A DNA stretch of 64,000 nucleotides from Adenophora triphylla var. japonica (lineage: Eukaryota; Streptophyta; Magnoliopsida; Asterales; Campanulaceae): NCBI GenBank assembly GCA_022495995.1, contig JAFEMH010002607.1, positions 186,001 to 250,000 on the forward strand, read 5' to 3'. Below, one piece after another: positions 58,061 to 64,000 of this stretch (position 1 is the stretch's first letter; each line of letters starts with the position of its first letter). The translations under genes and the position numbers were made by a program. Below the pieces are notes generated by a model. The model saw nothing but the letters and a program-made list of their open reading frames with translations, had not been told where the DNA came from and did no database searches.

Positions 58061-58800
58061 TCATATTTTTACAAGTGAAAAAAATTTATTTTATTTATAA
58101 ATTTTGAAATATATGGTGAGTAAACTTGTTTGATTCGTCTTGGCGATGTGATTAAAACAGTGATTTCGGTTTATTTTTTCGACTTTTAAATTTTGAGATA
58201 TTGTATTTTAAAAATTTAAGAGAAAAAAAAAGGAAGAGAGAGAAAAGGAGAGAGAAAGAAAGGAGAAGAAGAAAAAAGTAAAGAGAGAGAGAGAGAGAAA
58301 GTAACGTAAAGAGAGAGAGCAAGTGCTGTCACGCGTGGCGTGTATGTGGCGTGTGGCGAGGGGCATTTTGGTCCAGCAAAATTTTAGGGACTTATTGGTA
58401 TGTTTTGAAAATGTGTGATTTTATTGATCTTTTTCATTTATCTAAGGGACTTATTGGTCAAAGCCTCAACTTTTTATATATATTTATAATTTAACTTTTT
58501 ATTATATTTATTTAATTTTCCATATTATAAAAAGGAATCAATTGCTTTTTTCATATTCTTTTTACGTAAAATCTAAGGAGAAACGCGTTTCTCCTTAGCG
58601 CTAAGGAGAACTCCTTATCGGTTTATTAACCGGTTTAATTGAACGTTGAACGAACCGGTTTCTTAACCGGTTTAATTAAAACCCGTTTCTCCTAATTTTA
58701 ATATCAAAACGAAATCAGTAGCAAGCGAAATCCAGTTGAATATCCAGAAACTATATCCAGAAATCAGTAGCAAGCGAAATCAGTAGTAATCGAAGGAATT

Positions 58801-61800
58801 ATGGGAAATCCAGTTGATGAAAACAGGAGCAAGCGAAAATCCGATTGTGAGTTCACATGTTATTATTGTTTTGGTTCGAATTTTCATAAATTTCTGGATA
58901 TATTAAGCATACTCATCTGTATATGACTTTAACAATGTGTTTTAGTTTGAAATTTTCAATTTCTGTGTATCGATTTTGTGTTTTATGTTTAACAATTTGT
59001 GGATATTTTCTGGATATCATTTTGAAAGTTTCTGGATATTCATTTGCTTGTTTCTGGATATTCATTTGTATGTTTCTGGATATTCATCTGTGGATATTTT
59101 CTGGATATCATTTTGAAAGTTTCTGGATATTCATTTGTATGTTTCTGGATATTCATTTTGAAAGTTTCTGGATATTCATTTGTGTAGTTTCTGCATATGC
59201 ATTTTGATAGTTTCTGGTTATTCAATTGTATGTTTCTGGATATTCAATTGTGTAGTTTCTGGATATACATTTTATAGTTTCTGGATATATAATTGGCCTT
59301 GGCCAAGGACATGGCCATAGCCCATGGCCTAGGCCAAGGCCAAGGCCAAGGCCAATTCTAATTGTCTGGATATCCTTTCTTTATTATTCTGGATATTCAT
59401 TTCATTTATTTCTGGAAATCCTCTTGATTTTTTTTTTTTTTATGTTTTGTAGCTGCAGATTTGAATAAAAGTGAAGATAGTAAGAAGCATAAGAAGAATC
59501 AATTAATTGTTCATTTGCCTGTTGAAGGTCAAGTTAAGAAGTCAAAGAAGAAATCAACAGTGGATGTGGTTGAAAGTGGTAAGAAACAGGCATTTGAACA
59601 TTGTTGTGTCCCAGAAAGGCTTATTGATCTTGGTTTAACCCCTGCTCATAAAGAAGATGTTAAATCTATAGGTTTTGGTGGGCTATTAGAACTTAAGTTG
59701 AATAGATTGCCAACAGGGGGAATTGTGGAATATCTTGTGGAAAGATTTGATTCGGGAAGCTTTATTCAGAGAATCAAACATAACAAGTATTATATAACAA
59801 CGAATGATGTTATTGATATTCTTTGTCTTCCTAGGAATTTAAAAAAAGAGAAGATAAATTGTTCAATAGGCATTGACAAAGAGTTGAGCGCACGATACAT
59901 AAATACTTTTGGGAAACTTAAAGATGATATTCCAGCCCGTCTGCTTGGTGAACGCATCAAAGAACTACCTAATGGAAGTGATGAGTTTAAACGCCTCTAT
60001 GTCTTGTTTGCTGTCAGTTTCTTTCTTGCACCGCAGTAACAAAGGGTCCGTTGACTCGTTCTTTGTTGGCATTGGTTGAAGATGTTACTCGAATTAAAAA
60101 GTTTGATTGGTGCCGGTTGTATTGACTAAGATATCTGATGGTGTTAGGAAGTTTAAGGCTTCTTCTGGTAGTAAAGTGAGGTGTTGTAGTGGTTGTGTGG
60201 AAATTCTTGTAATAGCTTACTTTCATAAATTTCCATATTTGGGTAAACATGAACCAACTGCACGTCCTTTGATTCAACATTGGATTCAAGAGAAAATTTC
60301 TGGCAGGGCTGGTAATGAAGCTAAAATTGGTTGGGGTGGAGTACTTTATTTGGATAATGTTTATCCTATTACGAGCTATGAGGATGATTTAGATGAAGGA
60401 AAAATTGGATTGCTGATTGATGCTGCTCCTTTTGTTGACGATGTAAGTCATCCTACAAATCATCCTGCAAGTGAAAATGTTCCAGAAGTTTTGAATTCTG
60501 TTAAAGAGTCACTGGAAATATTTCACAATGATATTAAAGTTGCTATCAATGCTCATATTGCAAGGATTTCAAAAATTGAGAAGGAGAAAGAAAAAGTTAA
60601 TAATGATGATGTGGAGAAAGGATCTGTTGAAGAGGAGGATTTGTATGGTGATAGTCAACCTTGGGGAAGTCAGATTTTTGATTATATTGATGATATTATT
60701 GATAAGTTGAAAACTTCAAAAGTTGAGATTAAGGAGAAAGGGAAGGTTGGACCATTGCCAACATTCAGGATTTTATCACAGAGTCAAGAATCTGAGCGTA
60801 CAGCGTCTGATGATAATGTTGACAAATTTCAGGATTTTGATGACAGATATCTGCATGAGCATTTTGGGGATCAAGATGTTACCAATGTTGCTCAACCAAC
60901 TGAAGATCAATCTGCAGAGCATCAAATAGCTAGGCTTAATACAGAGGATCAAGTTACTGATTCCCATCTCTTTAAACAAAAAACGATTGAGCCTATGTCT
61001 GTTATCAAGGAAGTTGACGCGGAAGAAGAATTTTCTTCACAATTTTTGGGTGATATTGATAATTTGGTTGGTAAAATTTCTCAACATTGTGTTAATGGTC
61101 AAAAGTTTGATAAGATGTTAGATGAACTGGATTTGGAACCTGTTAATGGTGAGATTATTCTTTCATCTGAATTTATGGTGAAGAATAAGGAAGTAATGAT
61201 TGGTATGCCAAAGCTAAAGATGGAAGTGGTTGATTATTGCTTCTCAAAATTGATTCTTCCAGCGTCAAAAAAGTAATATCCCGTTTTTATTTCAATATTA
61301 TTACAGTTGAAATTTATTATGGTATTCAAATTCTAATATTATTTTTTTTCAATGTTTTTTTTCAGTTTAATGATCTCATTGGACTGGAAGCAGACGATAT
61401 TTTTAGTATGCAAGAAGATACATATATCACAGGTGTAATTGTGAATGCTTGGGCAATGTTGTTGAACAAGCTGGAGCATAAAAATGGTGTAATGAAGAGA
61501 TTTATGTTTGGTGTTGACCATTCTGTAAGTTTACTTTTTTCAACAACTTATAAGCATATATCGATTGCATGGTATATATTCATGAAATTTCTTTAAGATA
61601 TTGTTATCATTTATATTAACAGGATATTTGGGCGCAACGTTCTTGCAATGGTCGTTATGGTGCTGGAGATATGCTTCAATCTTTTTTGTATTGGAAAGAT
61701 GTTGTTAATGTCGATGGGAATCTAATGGATCTGAAAGAAGTAGATCTGGTATGTAATTTCATTTGTCAATACATTTCTGAATATCATATTGAAAATTTCT

Positions 61801-62526
61801 GGATATACTTTCTGATATTTCTGGATATATTCATGACCAAGGCCTAGGCTAAGGCCAAGGCCAAGGCCTATGCCATGGCCAAAGTAATATCTGGATAGTC
61901 ATCTACTATATTTTTGGATATACTTCCAGATATTTCTGGAGATATTCATGAACAATGTCTAGGCCAAGGCCAAGGCTTATGCCATGGATTTAGCCATGTC
62001 CAAGACAAATAAGAAATTTCTGGATAGTCACCTAATATATTTCTGGATATACTTATTTTTTTGCAGTTTTTTTCCCATACTTTAAAGGAAGCAGTTCAAA
62101 TGGGCACTTTACACTTTATGTGTACAACATGGTTTCAAAATCCATTCACTATTTTGACAACCTTGCAATGAATGAAGCAAAAGCAGCTGATGTTGTGAAA
62201 CTTACGAAAGCATTGGTATTATTTTATATTTTTCATTTTTCATTTTTGTTTTCATTGTTTTGTTTGTTTTTTCAGTTATCTAATATTTTATACTTAAAAT
62301 TTTTTCAGTTTGCGCATGTGAAATCTTTCTTGAAAAAGATTGGTCATCCAGGTTCTAAAGATTTTGAAGGCAAAAACAGTTATAAATTTGAATACATGGA
62401 ATGTGATTGGGTTCTTGAAGAAAATAAAGCTAACCATGATTGTGGAGTTTATGTGGTGGAGTTTATGTGATGTCTGAGATGAATGATTTTCAAGGATCAA
62501 TGTACTCATGCCCTGATTTATGTCAG
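58801..62526 (+). pseudogene. ULP1-like (C48) cysteine protease gene of the MULE
   Basis: Exon 1 58801-58846 (MGNPVDENRSKRKSD), exon 2 from 59453, later exons 61366-61524, 61623-61748, 62067-62215, 62309-62526, with GT-AG borders. Exons 2-3 carry IGFGGLLELKLNRLP and ITTNDVIDILCLPRN, the conserved N-terminal domain of transposon ULP genes, then an acidic linker. The protease part has NGHFTLYVYNM (His), HYFDNLAM (Asp) and NHDCGVYV (Cys), a complete triad. Frameshifts near 60037 and 60118 and a 14-bp duplication at 62442-62469 break the frame. A possible last exon begins at 62610. Confidence 0.75.
62442..62469 (+). repeat. 14-bp tandem duplication next to the protease active-site cysteine
   Basis: gtggagtttatgtg occurs twice in a row. 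The duplication causes the early stop right after DCGVYVVEFM; in the frame that would exist with one copy, coding continues to the donor at 62526. Confidence 0.9.
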
Positions 62527-62792
62527 GTACTATTAAAGTGTTTTTTATTCATATTTATATTATATGAGTTTGTATATATATGTTTTAACAATTTTTTTTT
62601 ACTTTGTAGGATAAACAAAGGATTCGTCTCAATTTTTTTTTCTGGATATCCGTCCCAAAGCTTCTGGATATCAATCCCAAAGCTTCTGGATATCCAGAAA
62701 CCCGTTTCTCCATAACTTATGGAGAAACGCGTTTCTCCCTAGACCTACTCTTCCTTTGTTCATCTTGTAAATAATAAGAAAAAGACAATATA

Positions 62793-63066
62793 CTCCCTCC
62801 ATCCCATCTTTTTATAGACTTTTGGGTTTTGCACGGGAATTAAGGAGAAAGTATTATATTGAAAGTGTTGTGAGTGTGAAAATAAAATAGGAGAGAGAAT
62901 GAGTGGAGAGAATAGTAAATTATAATGGTGATGTGAGTATTAAAATAATGTAGGAGAGAGAATGAGTGGAGGAAATAGTAAAGATTCATTTCCATTTTAG
63001 GAAAGTATATATTATTGTAGGACGCCCAAAATGGAAAGTTTATATATTATTGTGGGACGGAGGGAG
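62793..63066. mobile_element. Stowaway MITE
   Basis: ctccctccatccc to gggacggagggag with TA on both sides, 274 bp. 63067-63394 that follows has no gene. Confidence 0.9.
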
Positions 63067-63394
63067 TAATTATTAAAGGAAAGGAAGAAGTTTTCTTGAA
63101 CTTGATATATATAAAACAACAAAATTGGACCTATTTATATAGGCTGAGTAAACTGTCAAAAAAATTGGTCAATGAAAATTTATTGTCCATTTATGAATCT
63201 CAACAATATAACTGATATATTTGACTATTTTCTACTACCAAAGCATAAATGAATTCAAACATAACCTTCCAAAAAAACCATTAAAGCTGATATTGACATT
63301 TACCAACCCCTGTCAAACCCACATGCCATACATACACCTTCACTTGTACAATCTCTCAAGCCCAAAGTACATGTATCACTCCTCCATATATTAA

Positions 63395-63402
63395 TATAAA
63401 TA
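63395..63402 (+). promoter_or_regulatory. TATA box of XS-type zinc-finger gene copy 3
   Basis: tataaata in atataaataccatatacc, 53 bp before the ATG at 63455, with an AC-rich leader. Same TATAAATACCA core as upstream of copy 1. Confidence 0.55.
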
Positions 63403-63454
63403 CCATATACCACCACTCCTACCATCACAACCAAAAAAAATCAAATTTCTCATA

Positions 63455-63829
63455 ATGAATAACAATAACAACAACCAAGCTCAGCAGGACGAAAGTTCTG
63501 ATTCTGATGTAGGGTTTCAGCTTGATGAGGTTGAATATGTAGATAATAATGTGGATGTTCCGCCTAGGGTTAACAGAGAGTTAACCATGGAGCAAAAAGT
63601 TGCAAGGCACAAGCGATCAATCCAAAATGGGCGTTTTCCCCTCTATAATGGGCAAAATAAATTGCAATGCCCATTCTGCCCCCTACAAGCTTTCCAACAA
63701 GAACCTTGTCTTGGGACTATCTCTTTGCGCATGCTATTGATTTTGGATCTATTACTGCGTATGGAGAAATATCCATGGAACAACACATTGCACTAGAGCA
63801 GCATATGACAGAAATCAATGATGGGAATT
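63455..63829 (+). pseudogene. Small XS-type zinc-finger gene, copy 3, one-base deletion
   Basis: ATG at 63455 opens MNNNNNNQAQQDESSDSD, an acidic N-terminus absent from the other copies, then RELTMEQKVARHKRS and GRFPLYNGQNKLQCPFCP as in copy 1. Compared with copy 2 one base is missing in the C-run after CPFC (about 63679-63683), which moves the frame; the correct frame then gives SWDYLFAHAIDFGS and EQHIALEQHM to TAG at 63827-63829. The zinc ligands CPFC, HA and HxAL are all present across the two frames. Confidence 0.55.
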
Positions 63830-63858
63830 AGGAGACTCTGAACAGAGGAACCGAGACG

Positions 63859-63989
63859 AGATTAGAGTTCCTGAGCCCTATATCGTATATAGAGAAGCTC
63901 CTTCATACACGATATAGATCGTGTTCTCTATATGCGATATAGGGTTCAGAAAATCTAATCTCTGTATGAAGGAGCTTCTCTATATATAT
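63859..63989. repeat. Nested inverted repeats at the right edge
   Basis: agattagag...ccctatatcgtatatagag (63859-63895) pairs with ctctatatgcgatataggg...ctaatct (63927-63962), and gagaagctccttcatac (about 63894) pairs with gtatgaaggagcttctc (about 63965-63981). cctatatcg/cgatatagg words recur. It may be the end of another element that continues outside the window. Confidence 0.65.
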
Positions 63990-64000
63990 TGCAATGGAGC

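Larger units (their letters stand above)
55253..58467. mobile_element. Pack-MULE-like element with 9-bp target duplication aacttttta
   Basis: aacttttta flanks it exactly at 55244-55252 and 58468-58476. Terminal inverted repeats: ggaatttttaccaataagacc on the left and, read inward from the right, gaggctttgaccaataagtcc; the similarity continues for about 100 bp (atcaataaaa, acatttcaaa blocks). The interior carries a PPR fragment, a second ORF and a large ctgtgaggtc array, and no transposase. Length 3215 bp. Confidence 0.85.
58565..62750 (+). mobile_element. MULE carrying a ULP1-like protease gene (family member C)
   Basis: Left end cgtaaaatctaaggagaaac; right end, read inward, gagtaggtctagggagaaac, matching the ends of the MULEs at 52240 and 54012. 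Flanking 9-mers ttcttttta and ttcctttgt agree at six of nine positions, a possible eroded target duplication. It contains a spliced ULP1-like gene and no MURA-type transposase that I can find. ULP1-like genes carried by MULEs are known (Kaonashi type in Arabidopsis). Introns hold ctggatatc and ggccaaggc repeats. Confidence 0.8.

Noticed and set aside
58565..62750. MURA-type transposase in the ULP1 MULE
   Set aside because: No MULE transposase DDE or zinc-finger SWIM block was found; all recognisable coding belongs to the ULP1-like gene.

Overview
The window looks like repeat-rich nuclear DNA of a flowering plant, probably a eudicot. It is AT-rich between repeats, has GT-AG introns, Stowaway MITEs, Tat-type Ty3/gypsy and Ty1/copia elements, Mutator-like elements with 9-bp target duplications, and fragments of plant gene families (PPR, lipid-transfer protein, plant mobile domain, ULP1 protease). 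Nothing bacterial is present. Almost every protein-coding trace belongs to, or was picked up by, a transposon, and most are broken.

Positions 1-33017 are one large Ty3/gypsy element of the Tat type, running off the left edge. It keeps protease, a G-patch segment, reverse transcriptase, two RNase H regions, integrase, two ANTISENSE genes (DUF7745-like and plant-mobile-domain-like) and a 2-kb 3' LTR. Two full copia elements are nested in it: a minus-strand copia at 3184-8977 (target duplication atggc) splits the protease gene, and a plus-strand copia at 18042-28780 (target duplication gcact) splits the antisense mobile-domain gene. The gypsy element itself abuts the 3' end of a third copia (33018-35097).

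Positions 35101-39800 hold a ggtacc-rich repeat, long (TA)n runs and four Stowaway MITEs. Positions 39802-48330 hold pieces of ULP1-like transposon genes on the minus strand, a Pack-MULE (41183-42839) carrying a lipid-transfer-protein fragment, two small zinc-finger (XS-type) genes and spliced fragments I could not name. Positions 49130-54488 hold a Tourist-like MITE, a nested palindromic MITE, one CACTA end and a ~98%-identical 601-bp-arm palindrome whose left arm was cleanly hit by a Stowaway and by a MULE. Positions 55253-58467 are a second Pack-MULE-like element with a PPR fragment, and 58565-62750 a larger MULE carrying a ULP1-like gene. The right edge has a third XS-type zinc-finger gene (63455-63829) and an inverted repeat.

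Nested insertions give a relative chronology: gypsy before both copias; palindrome before its MULE and its Stowaway. A recurring theme is that each transposon family is peppered with its own short, often palindromic word (GCACGGCCGTG, GGTGTTACC, TAGTGTACACTA, CTGTGAGGTC, CTGGATATC, AGTGCCAGTG, GGTGAC), which the coding annotation does not explain.
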